From assembly GCF_001693385.1 (NCBI RefSeq), contig NZ_CP016428.1, positions 4,464,001-4,528,000 on the forward strand: a stretch of 64,000 nucleotides of DNA, read 5' to 3'. The notes below the pieces were generated by a model. That model saw only the letters and a list, made by a program, of their open reading frames with translations. It made no database searches and was not told the DNA's origin. The DNA comes from Bradyrhizobium icense (lineage in GTDB: Bacteria; Pseudomonadota; Alphaproteobacteria; Rhizobiales; Xanthobacteraceae). Positions 52,040 through 60,456 of this stretch are shown here, piece by piece. Each line of letters opens with the position of its first letter. The stretch's first letter is position 1. The position numbers and the translations under genes were made by a program.

Positions 52040-54091
52040 ATGTCCAAACCATTGAAATCAGTTGCAAAACCAAAACCGAATGACCTCTTTGGAGCAGAAT
52101 CGAAGGGCCGGGCTGCGTCCAAGGCCGCCTCGCGCGGAACCAGCGCCGAGGCCGGCTATACCGCTGCTGACATCGAGGTGCTGGAAGGCTTGGAACCGGT
52201 GCGCCGGCGCCCCGGCATGTACATCGGCGGCACCGACGAGAAAGCGCTGCACCACCTGTTCGCCGAAGTCATCGACAATGCCATGGACGAGGCACTGGCA
52301 GGGCATGCCTCCTTCATCGAGGTGGAATTGAGCGCCGACGGCTTCTTGACCGTCACCGACAACGGCCGCGGCATCCCGGTCGATCCGCATCCGAAGTTTC
52401 CGAAGAAATCTGCGCTCGAAGTCATCATGTGCACGCTGCATTCCGGCGGCAAGTTCGACTCCAAGGTCTACGAGACCTCGGGCGGCCTGCACGGCGTCGG
52501 CGTCTCCGTCGTCAACGCCCTCTCCTCGCGGCTCGAGGTCGAAGTCGCGCGCAGCCAGAAACTCTACCGGATGAGTTTCGAGCGCGGTCACCCCAAGGGC
52601 AAGCTCGAAGACCTCGGCAAGATCAACAACCGCCGCGGCACCCGCATCCGCTTCAAGCCGGATACCGACATCTTCGGCGCCAAGGCCGCGTTCAAGCCGC
52701 AGCGCCTGTTCAAGATGACTCGCTCGAAAGCGTACCTGTTCGGCGGCGTCGAGATCCGCTGGCGCTGCGATCCCACGCTGTTGAAGGGAATCGAGGACGT
52801 GCCGGCCGAGGACAGTTTCCACTTCCCGGGCGGCCTGAAGGACTATCTCGGCGCGGCCATTCACGCCGACACGCTGGTGCACCCGGATATCTTCTCCGGC
52901 AAGTCGGGGCGCAACGGCGCCCATGGCGCCTGCGAATGGGCGGTCGCGTGGACCGCGGATGCCGACGGCTTCCTCTCCTCCTACTGCAACACCGTGCCGA
53001 CGCCTGACGGCGGCACCCATGAATCGGGCCTGCGCAGCGCGATGCTGCGCGGCCTGAAAGACCACGCCGAGCGCATCGGCCAGGGCAAGCGCGCCGCGCC
53101 TGTCACGTCGGAAGACGTCATGGTGGGCGCTGCCGTGATGCTCAGCGTGTTCGTGCGCGAGCCGGAATTCCAGGGCCAGACCAAGGATCGTCTCGCCACG
53201 GCCGAAGCGCAGAAGATCGTCGAGCAGGCGATCAAGGATCCGTTCGACCATTGGCTGTCGGGCAATCCGCTGCAGGCCAACAAGCTCCTCGATTTCGTCA
53301 TCGAGCGCGCCGACGAACGGCTGCGCCGCCGCGCCGAGAAGGAGATCTCGCGCAAGACCGCGGTGAAGAAGCTGCGCCTGCCCGGCAAGCTTTCCGATTG
53401 CACCAACAGCGCTCAGGAAGGCTCGGAACTCTTCATCGTCGAGGGCGACTCGGCTGGCGGCAGCGCCAAACAGGCGCGCGACCGCAAAACCCAGGCCGTG
53501 CTTCCCTTGCGCGGCAAGATCCTCAACGTCGCCTCTGCGGGCAAGGACAAGCTCACCGCTAACGCGCAGCTTTCCGATCTCATGCAGGCGATCGGCTGCG
53601 GCACCGGCGCGCATTACCGCGAAGAGGATCTGCGCTATTCGCGCATCATCATCATGACCGACGCCGACGTCGACGGCGCACACATCGCGTCACTGCTGAT
53701 CACCTTCTTTTATCGTCAGACACCGCGGCTGATCGACGAAGGCCACCTCTATCTGGCGGTTCCGCCGCTCTACAAGCTGACGCACGGCAGCAAGTCGGTT
53801 TATGCACGCGACGATACACACAAGGACGCGCTGTTGAAGAGCGAGTTCAACGCCAACGCCAAGGTTGAGGTGAATCGGTTCAAAGGCCTCGGCGAGATGA
53901 TGCCGGCCCAGCTCAAGGAAACCACCATGGATCCGGCCAAGCGCACGTTGCTCCGCGTGGTGCTGCTGGCCGACGACCGCGAAGGCACGGCCGATTCTGT
54001 CGAGCGGCTGATGGGAACCAAGGCCGAGGCCCGGTTTGCCTTCATCTCCGACAAGGCGGAATTCGCAAGCGACGAGCTGCTGGACGTCTAA
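52040..54091 (+). CDS. parE: DNA topoisomerase IV subunit B
   Basis: 683 aa. GHKL ATPase domain ('VRRRPGMYIGGTDEKALHHL', 'VTDNGRGIPVD', 'GGLHGVGVSVVNALSSRLEV'), TOPRIM domain ('FIVEGDSAGGSAKQARDRKT', 'IIMTDADVDGAHI') and the C-terminal 'YLAVPPLYKLTHGSKSVYAR'. Assigned to ParE rather than GyrB from the N-terminal and linker character; it decatenates daughter chromosomes with ParC, which is not in this window. Confidence 0.93.
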   Translation: MSKPLKSVAKPKPNDLFGAESKGRAASKAASRGTSAEAGYTAADIEVLEGLEPVRRRPGMYIGGTDEKALHHLFAEVIDNAMDEALAGHASFIEVELSADGFLTVTDNGRGIPVDPHPKFPKKSALEVIMCTLHSGGKFDSKVYETSGGLHGVGVSVVNALSSRLEVEVARSQKLYRMSFERGHPKGKLEDLGKINNRRGTRIRFKPDTDIFGAKAAFKPQRLFKMTRSKAYLFGGVEIRWRCDPTLLKGIEDVPAEDSFHFPGGLKDYLGAAIHADTLVHPDIFSGKSGRNGAHGACEWAVAWTADADGFLSSYCNTVPTPDGGTHESGLRSAMLRGLKDHAERIGQGKRAAPVTSEDVMVGAAVMLSVFVREPEFQGQTKDRLATAEAQKIVEQAIKDPFDHWLSGNPLQANKLLDFVIERADERLRRRAEKEISRKTAVKKLRLPGKLSDCTNSAQEGSELFIVEGDSAGGSAKQARDRKTQAVLPLRGKILNVASAGKDKLTANAQLSDLMQAIGCGTGAHYREEDLRYSRIIIMTDADVDGAHIASLLITFFYRQTPRLIDEGHLYLAVPPLYKLTHGSKSVYARDDTHKDALLKSEFNANAKVEVNRFKGLGEMMPAQLKETTMDPAKRTLLRVVLLADDREGTADSVERLMGTKAEARFAFISDKAEFASDELLDV

Positions 54092-54312
54092 TTCCGTCAG
54101 AACAGGCGATTTTTGGCCGATTTCCGGTCTTTCTGGCCGGTCATTGGCGGAATCTGCTCGTCTTTCGGGCTTTTGCCAGTCATTCCTTTTCGGCCCAGTG
54201 TGCTTCCCCCGCAACAGCAATTTGGCCGGAACTGCGTATAGTCACGGTACTGGATTTTGGGAATCGGCGCTCGCGCACCTCGTCAAGCGAACAAGAAGTT
54301 GAGGAACTAGAC

Positions 54313-55116
54313 ATGAAAAAAGTACTGCTCGCTTTGACCGCGGTTGCAGCATTCACCGGATCGGCAGTTGCGGCCGACCTCGGGGCCCGGCCCTACGCCA
54401 AGGCGCCGGCTCCTGTCGCCGCAGCGTATAACTGGACCGGCTTCTACATCTTCGGTGGTGGCGGCGGCGGGCTCTGGAGCGCTGATAGCAACGTCGTGAC
54501 CTTCCCTGGGGCTCCAGTGGCCCTCACCCGCGACCAGCGGAATGGCGGCAGCGGCTGGTTCGGAACGGTCGGCGCCGGCTACGATATGCAGTTCGCCGGC
54601 CGATGGGTGGCCGGTATTTTCGGTGACGCTCAGTTCGGGGATATCCGCGGCTCCCTCAGCGATCCTTTCTTTTTCACCGAAGGCCGCATGAAGCTCGAGA
54701 CGAGCTATGCCGCTGGTGTGCGACTGGGTTATCTGGTTGCTCCCAATGTGTTGTCTTACGTTAATGCTGGCTACACTGGTTCAGAGTGGTCGGGCACTAC
54801 TCAATCCACTATCTTCGCGCCCGGCGGCCCGGGAATCTACACCACGCCCTCCTTCGATCGGAATGGATGGTTCATTGGCGGCGGCGTTGAGAACAACCTG
54901 GACCTTTTCGGCATCTCGGCTCCCGGCTGGTTCATGAAGACAGAGTATCGCTCTGCTTTCTATGATCGCGTCACCTTGCCGGGGACGGTCACGCCCGCCT
55001 TCGGCGGCGGTCCGACCGGTACCGCTGTGACCTTCAAGCCCTGGACGCAGACCATCAGCACCTCGCTGGTGTACCGCTTCAACTGGAGTGGCGCTCCGGT
55101 CGCCGCCAGGTACTGA
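54313..55116 (+). CDS. Outer-membrane beta-barrel protein (Omp25/RopB type), first
   Basis: 267 aa. Signal peptide 'MKKVLLALTAVAAFTGSAVA' then ADLGARPYAKAPAPVAAAYN, the N-terminal motif of RopB/Omp25-like barrels ('WTGFYIFGGGGGG'), and many alternating strands ('VAPNVLSYVNAGYTGSEWSG', 'TISTSLVYRFNW'). A rho-independent terminator follows. It has a relative 1.4 kb downstream. Confidence 0.9.
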   Translation: MKKVLLALTAVAAFTGSAVAADLGARPYAKAPAPVAAAYNWTGFYIFGGGGGGLWSADSNVVTFPGAPVALTRDQRNGGSGWFGTVGAGYDMQFAGRWVAGIFGDAQFGDIRGSLSDPFFFTEGRMKLETSYAAGVRLGYLVAPNVLSYVNAGYTGSEWSGTTQSTIFAPGGPGIYTTPSFDRNGWFIGGGVENNLDLFGISAPGWFMKTEYRSAFYDRVTLPGTVTPAFGGGPTGTAVTFKPWTQTISTSLVYRFNWSGAPVAARY

Positions 55117-55136
55117 TCCCTTCGAATAAACTGCTC

Positions 55137-55166
55137 AAAAGCCCCGGCATTGTCCGGGGCTTTTTT
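55137..55166 (+). terminator. Terminator after the first outer-membrane barrel
   Basis: AAAAGCCCCGG-CATTGT-CCGGGGCTTTTTT. The core is the same as the terminator after the second barrel gene, consistent with a gene-plus-terminator duplication. Confidence 0.92.
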
Positions 55167-55440
55167 GTTGCTCGAACACCGGACCAGTCCGGATCCGGCC
55201 GCGCGCACGAGCTCGTCAAAGCCGCAGGGCATGGCAGACGTTAGCAGGCGACAGCGTCTCTTGACGCTGCACCGCAGAGCCGGGACCCACCCCACCGCCC
55301 CCGCAGACCCCGGATCAGCAGCGCACCACGCCGCCAGCGCAGCGCACTGCGCAGCATCCGGGGAACGCAGTCCAATATTCGCTTCACGGCTCAGATCAAA
55401 CTAGGGTCATCACGTTCCAACAACAAAGCGGACAAAAGCG
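55167..55440. other. Intergenic region, no gene seen
   Basis: GC-rich sequence with no persuasive start; it contains the promoter region of the downstream SDR gene. Frames lack ribosome-binding sites. Confidence 0.45.
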
Positions 55441-56211
55441 ATGAAGCCAAAACTCTTCGACCTCACCGGCAAGGTAGCCATCGTCACCGGTGGCAATGGC
55501 GGTATCGGGCTCGGCATGGCACGGGGTCTCGCCGAGGCCGGCGCGGTGATCGCCGTGGTGGGCCGCAACGAAGCGAAGTCGGCCGGTGCGGTCGCGGAAC
55601 TTGAGCAAGGCGGCGCCAAGGCGATTTCGGTTGCGGCCGATGTCACCGACAAGTCGGCAGTCACCGCCATGACCGAACGCGTCGTCCGCGAACTCGGCCG
55701 AATCGATATCCTCGTCAACAATGCCGGCATCAACATCCGCAAGCCGCCGCATGCGCTCGATATCGCCGAGTGGAACAGCGTGATCCAAACCAACCTCACC
55801 AGCGCCTTCCTGTGCTCGCAGGCGGTTTATCCGGCGATGAAGGCGGTCGGCGGCGGCAAGATCATCAATATCGGCTCGATGATGTCGATCTTCGGCGCCA
55901 GCTTCACGCCAGCCTATGCCGCGAGCAAGGGCGGCATCGTGCAGTTCACCCGCTCCTGCGCCTGCGCCTGGGCGGCCGACAATATCCAGGCCAATGCCGT
56001 GCTGCCGGGCTGGATCGATACCGATCTCACCAAGCGCGCCCGCAAGGAGATCGACGGCCTGCACGACCGCGTGCTGGCGCGCACGCCGGCGGCGCGCTGG
56101 GGCGCGATCGATGATTTTGCAGGGATCGCAGTTTTTCTCGCCTCGCCCGCGTCCGACTTCGTCACCGGCACGGCGATTCCTGTCGATGGCGGGTATTCTG
56201 TTATGGGATAG
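55441..56211 (+). CDS. SDR family oxidoreductase (gluconate 5-dehydrogenase-like)
   Basis: 256 aa. 'VAIVTGGNGGIGLGMARGLA' cofactor loop, 'DILVNNAGINIRKPPHALDI', catalytic Ser ('NIGSMMSIFGASF') and YAASKGG, and C-terminal 'GTAIPVDGGYSVMG'. 'VVGRN' after strand 2 favours NADP. Located between the two outer-membrane barrel genes. Confidence 0.92.
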   Translation: MKPKLFDLTGKVAIVTGGNGGIGLGMARGLAEAGAVIAVVGRNEAKSAGAVAELEQGGAKAISVAADVTDKSAVTAMTERVVRELGRIDILVNNAGINIRKPPHALDIAEWNSVIQTNLTSAFLCSQAVYPAMKAVGGGKIINIGSMMSIFGASFTPAYAASKGGIVQFTRSCACAWAADNIQANAVLPGWIDTDLTKRARKEIDGLHDRVLARTPAARWGAIDDFAGIAVFLASPASDFVTGTAIPVDGGYSVMG

Positions 56212-56485
56212 GCGGGCCGTTTGTCAGGTTCACCTTAACAGTGAAATAAGAGCGATTCGCCGGGAAGACAGCCTCGCAGCGCCAACGGGCAGCCAAATAG
56301 CTCATATCTCGCCGCTTTCTCATTGTTGGAGCCGAATAGCGGCCGTCCTTCGGCAATCTATTGGTGCAACGGTGCTGGAAGTTGCACGACTGTGGCGTGC
56401 AGGTGACAGCTTTAATGCGACTCTTGGGCTATGTTGCACCAGCATCAATTGCTCGCGTTACTTGTCCTAGAAATTGGGGAAAATA

Positions 56486-57217
56486 ATGAAAAAGCTCGCT
56501 ATCGCCGCCGCCGCGCTGGCCATCGGCACGGTCAGCGCCTCGGCCGCCGATCTGGCCGCCCGGCCTTACACCAAAGCTCCCGCGCCGATCGCCGCCGTCT
56601 ATAACTGGACCGGCTTCTACATCGGTGCACAGGTCGGTTACGCCTGGGGTGACAACAGCACCCGTGAGTTTGTCACCGCTACGGGCGTGCCTACCGCCTT
56701 CAATCAGGGCTTCAACACTGATGGCTTCGTTGGCGGTGGTCACGTCGGCTACAACTGGCAGGTCGGTCAGTTCGTCTTCGGTCTCGAAGGCGACGTTGAA
56801 GGCGCCGACATCAACGGCGGTTATCGCCTCATCCCCAGCCTCGATGGCACGGACTTCCGGCTGGATGCTCAGGCATCTATCCGTGGCCGCCTCGGTGTGG
56901 CCTTCAACAACTCGCTGCTTTACGTGACCGGCGGTGCGGCCTGGGCGGATATGGAGCACACCTACGTCAACGCGAATATCCTCTTTGAAACCCACTCCAC
57001 CACACGCACCGGCTGGACCGTGGGCGCAGGCTGGGAATACGGCTTCACGCCGAACTGGTCGGCCCGTCTTGAGTACCGCTACACCGATTTTGGCACTTTC
57101 CGGAACGCCTCTGTCTTCTCGTTCCCCGGATTCTCGTATGAACATGATCCGGTGTTTCACACGGTGCGCGGTGGCATCAGCTATCGCTTCGGTGGCCCTG
57201 TCGTCGCCAGGTACTGA
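56486..57217 (+). CDS. Outer-membrane beta-barrel protein (Omp25/RopB type), second
   Basis: 243 aa. Signal peptide 'MKKLAIAAAALAIGTVSASA' then 'ADLAARPYTKAPAPIAAVYN', nearly the same N-terminus as the upstream barrel, followed by 'WTGFYIGAQVGYAWGDNSTR' and 'WTVGAGWEYGFTPNWSARLE'; it ends with a strand motif YRFGGPVVARY. The ATG four codons downstream of the frame's first ATG is used because it starts the signal peptide. A matching terminator follows. Confidence 0.92.
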   Translation: MKKLAIAAAALAIGTVSASAADLAARPYTKAPAPIAAVYNWTGFYIGAQVGYAWGDNSTREFVTATGVPTAFNQGFNTDGFVGGGHVGYNWQVGQFVFGLEGDVEGADINGGYRLIPSLDGTDFRLDAQASIRGRLGVAFNNSLLYVTGGAAWADMEHTYVNANILFETHSTTRTGWTVGAGWEYGFTPNWSARLEYRYTDFGTFRNASVFSFPGFSYEHDPVFHTVRGGISYRFGGPVVARY

Positions 57218-57246
57218 TCCGGCTACTTGATAGCCCTCAACAGCTC

Positions 57247-57274
57247 AAAGCCCCGGCATCGTCCGGGGCTTTTT
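57247..57274 (+). terminator. Terminator after the second outer-membrane barrel
   Basis: AAAGCCCCGG-CATCGT-CCGGGGCTTTTT, 8-9 bp GC stem and T-run. Shared core with the terminator after the first barrel gene. Confidence 0.92.
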
Positions 57275-57319
57275 GTTGCGTTCTGCTCGCTGGAATGCCT
57301 GCTGCACCCGCATCGTACG

Positions 57320-58531
57320 CTAAGCTGGGGCCGGCGACTGCACATGCTCGGGCCGCACGCCTACCCCCACAAACCGCGCCGTGATGCCCTGCAGCCAGGG
57401 CACCGCGGTGACCAGCCGCATCACGAACGGGACCTTCAGGGGCCGGTTGCCCGGCTTCAGCGCAGCGTTCACGATGTTGTTCTGCACGACGACCTGCATT
57501 CGCTGCGTCATCCGCACCGGAAACGCGCGCCGCCGGCGCACCGCGTCGAGTTCATCTTCCGACGGGCAGCCGCTCACCAGCGCTGGCGCCAGCAGGTTCG
57601 CCGCCGCCACGGCATCCTGGACCGCGAGGTTGACGCCCACGCCGCCGATCGGCGACATCGCGTGCGCGGCGTCGCCGATGCACAGTAGCCCCGGCCGCGT
57701 CCAGCGCTTCAGCCGGTTGACCGCAACGGTCAACAGCTTGACGTCGTCCCAGCTCTTCACCTCGGCAAGTCCCGGTTTCAGGATCGGCGCCATGCGCGCG
57801 ATGTCGTCGAGCAGCGCGGGCAAGCCCCTCGCCTTCACGGCCTCATACTGCCCCTTCGGAATGACGAACGCGCATTGCCAATAGTCACCGCGATCGAAGG
57901 TCACCATCATCTTGCCGGGATCGACCCGCGCAAACAGGCTCTCGTTTTCGTTCTCCCGCTTGCCGGCGCGAAACCACAACACGTCCATCGGCGCGCCGAT
58001 TTCCTCGACCTCAAGGCCGGCGCGTTCGCGCACCAGCGAATGGCGTCCGTCGCAGGCAATGGTCAGGTCGGCATCGACGTCGATGATGCCATCCGGCGTC
58101 TTCGCCTTCACGCCCGTGACGCGCTCGCCGTCTCGAATGAGATCGGTCGCTTCCGTCGACATCATCACCTTGAGGGAAGCGAACCGCTTGCCGCTCTCGC
58201 GCAGGAAATTGAGAAAGTCCCACTGCGGCATGAAGGCGATGAAAGGATATTTGACGTGAAGCCTGCTCAGATCGGCGATCCGCACCGTTTCTCCGCCGAA
58301 CATGCCTTGCATCTTCTGCAAGCGCTGGTGCGGCAGTTTCAGGAAGCCGTCGATCAGCCCGAGTTCGTCCATCACCTGAAGCGTCGAGGGATGCACGGTG
58401 TCGCCGCGAAAATCGCGAAAGAAGTCGGCATGCTTTTCCAGCACCACGACGTCGATGCCGGCGCGGCCCAGCAGATATCCGAGCATCATTCCGGCCGGCC
58501 CGGCGCCGACGATGCAGCAACGTACTTTCAT
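57320..58531 (-). CDS. FAD-dependent monooxygenase (UbiH/PHBH-like)
   Basis: 403 aa. FAD-binding 'CCIVGAGPAGMMLGYLLGRA', 'GIDVVVLEKHADFFRDFRGD', the 'DLTIACDGRHSLVRERAGLE' second motif, and 'GLLCIGDAAHAMSPIGGVGV' then NLAVQDAVAAANLL. These are the three conserved flavin motifs of the group A monooxygenases. The hydroxylated substrate is unknown; no regulator or partner reductase is adjacent. Confidence 0.9.
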   Translation of the reverse strand: MKVRCCIVGAGPAGMMLGYLLGRAGIDVVVLEKHADFFRDFRGDTVHPSTLQVMDELGLIDGFLKLPHQRLQKMQGMFGGETVRIADLSRLHVKYPFIAFMPQWDFLNFLRESGKRFASLKVMMSTEATDLIRDGERVTGVKAKTPDGIIDVDADLTIACDGRHSLVRERAGLEVEEIGAPMDVLWFRAGKRENENESLFARVDPGKMMVTFDRGDYWQCAFVIPKGQYEAVKARGLPALLDDIARMAPILKPGLAEVKSWDDVKLLTVAVNRLKRWTRPGLLCIGDAAHAMSPIGGVGVNLAVQDAVAAANLLAPALVSGCPSEDELDAVRRRRAFPVRMTQRMQVVVQNNIVNAALKPGNRPLKVPFVMRLVTAVPWLQGITARFVGVGVRPEHVQSPAPA

Positions 58532-58630
58532 CGCGCTACCTCACCAATCGTGTCACGCGAACTGTAGGGTATCTTTCAGCCCGAAGGAATTGGGCCGCCG
58601 CAGCCGAGGTGCGCTTTGCCGGTCGATATC

Positions 58631-59941
58631 CTAAAGCCCGGCCATGCCTGCCTGTTCTGATCCGCGCGCCAGAGCAGGTTGAGGCTGCGCGCGCGCGACC
58701 ATGCCGCCCGCTACACCCACGCCGAGAACATAGATCCAACCTTCGTGGAAGTCGAACAGGTGCGAATTGAACAACGAGCTGACGAAGTTCTGAACGACGA
58801 TCACCATCCCGACCCACGCAACGAGCGTGGATTCCCGAAAGAGCTGCAGATGAAAGTACCACATCGCATACAGGATGAGGGCGCCGAGCATCCCCCACTG
58901 GATGGCGACGTAGAGCGTTTGGTTATGCGGGTTGCGAATGGAGCGGCCCCACTCGCCGCTCCTGCCCGCGGCTTCGCGGTCGAACAACTGTTTGGTCGAT
59001 CCGGTACCGTGCCCGAACATCGGCGCCTCTGAAATCGATCTGACGGAAGCGCGCCAATATGCCAGCCGCAGGCCGTTCGAGGTCGCGGTCGCGGCATTGG
59101 TATCGACAGCCACCTGGGAGTCCTGCACGGTGCGCTCGACGCGATCACGCAGATAGGGTGACGCGAGTAGAACAGCGCCCTCGACGATCGCCGCCAATGC
59201 GAGAAGACAGATTGCGTGTCTGCGGTTCAGGTATCTGACGGCAAAAAGAACGAGCAAGGCGGGGAAGCAGACCAACGCGGTGCGTGAAGTCGCAACAAAC
59301 CGCATATCGCAGTAGAAGCCCAACATGATGGCCGCGAGTACGAGGGCCCAGGCTCGATGACCGTTTGCAGTGAATGACAGGAGCAGCGGCGCGATGGCAA
59401 ACAGGCACAGGGCGAATTCGTGGCTTTGATCGATGTAGTTTCTGACGGGGACTCCAGCCAACCCGTCCGGATGGGCCTTCCAGTCCGCGAAATATGTCAC
59501 CCATGACACGCCCATGAGCAGGACGCAGGAAACCAGGAACGCAATCAACACCCAATGCCCGCGCTCGGAGCGTTGGTAATGGTAAATGAGAAGCGGGATG
59601 GCCAGTAGCTTTACGACGGGACTGAGCCCCAGCAATTTCACGGCCGCGGTATCGTCGGCCCAGAGGACGCCCGCGAGCGCCAGTGCAAAGAAGACCAAAG
59701 GCAAAGATCGCGCTGACGCACGTAAGGATTCGAAGAACGCCTGCCAATCGATCGTGGGAAGGACGGTGACCATCCACAACGCCGTGAAAACCGAGACTGC
59801 GGTCGTCGACCATGGCAGCGCGGCTCCGGCAAGTGCCGGGTAAATGTCGAGGCAAAGAAGCCAGAGCCGGGACTGCGGCCAGGCGGCGATGAAGCCTGGG
59901 AGCCCTGGTCGCAACACCGGCGCGGCGGCAAACTCTGACAT
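58631..59941 (-). CDS. O-antigen ligase / Wzy_C family membrane protein
   Basis: 436 aa with about ten to twelve membrane helices and the Wzy_C region ('EAPMFGHGTGSTKQLFDREA', 'IRNPHNQTLYVAIQWGMLGA', 'FNSHLFDFHEGWIYVLGVG'). It joins O-antigen or polysaccharide units in the family. No glycosyltransferase cluster is adjacent. The ATG four codons inside the frame is used. Confidence 0.85.
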   Translation of the reverse strand: MSEFAAAPVLRPGLPGFIAAWPQSRLWLLCLDIYPALAGAALPWSTTAVSVFTALWMVTVLPTIDWQAFFESLRASARSLPLVFFALALAGVLWADDTAAVKLLGLSPVVKLLAIPLLIYHYQRSERGHWVLIAFLVSCVLLMGVSWVTYFADWKAHPDGLAGVPVRNYIDQSHEFALCLFAIAPLLLSFTANGHRAWALVLAAIMLGFYCDMRFVATSRTALVCFPALLVLFAVRYLNRRHAICLLALAAIVEGAVLLASPYLRDRVERTVQDSQVAVDTNAATATSNGLRLAYWRASVRSISEAPMFGHGTGSTKQLFDREAAGRSGEWGRSIRNPHNQTLYVAIQWGMLGALILYAMWYFHLQLFRESTLVAWVGMVIVVQNFVSSLFNSHLFDFHEGWIYVLGVGVAGGMVARAQPQPALARGSEQAGMAGL

Positions 59942-60456
59942 TACGCAACACAACTCAAAATAGATTTACAAAACGAGAGGCAGCCGCTGCAGCTAAACAG
60001 CAGATGCCCGAAGCGACCGGCTCTCATTTCGAGACGCCCGCTAATCCACTTGCATGCAAGCACATGATGGCCAAAAAAGGAGCCATTTCAGCCGGCGGCA
60101 TGGTGAACGTTCGGCCTTTTATCGCGCCGCTGTCCCGCCGGCCTGCAGTCGTCCGATCCGCCGTCCGCACACGAGACCGCGGGTGCAGCAAGCGCCCGGC
60201 ATTCCCTGCTCCCTCCGATTTGAGGGACAACGTCATGCAATGCTCGGGCGTATCACGCCGCGAGAACGTGGATGTTTGGCTTGTCGAAAACTGAACCGCA
60301 TCCACTCCGTCGTCCTTGCGAACGCAGGGACCCATACGCCGCGGCGGTTGTTGGCGTGCTGGATGGACGACGGCTTTCTTCAACGACGCGCATTTGTGGT
60401 TATGGGTCCCTGCGTTCGCAGGTACGACGAAGGAGATGCAACCGAAGGCGCACCTA
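59942..60456. other. Intergenic region with a large inverted repeat
   Basis: No credible gene. The main structure is the inverted-repeat element at 60308-60430, listed separately. Frames across it are composed of the repeat's own low-information sequence. Confidence 0.5.
60308..60430. repeat. Long inverted repeat element (MITE/REP-like), 123 bp
   Basis: The left arm contains GCGAACGCAGGGACCCATA (60318-60336) and the right arm TATGGGTCCCTGCGTTCGC (60401-60419), extended on both outer ends by near-matching CCGTCGTCC...GTACGACGA. The 64-nt centre has no gene. Elements with these arms are familiar as dispersed intergenic repeats in Bradyrhizobium. Confidence 0.85.
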
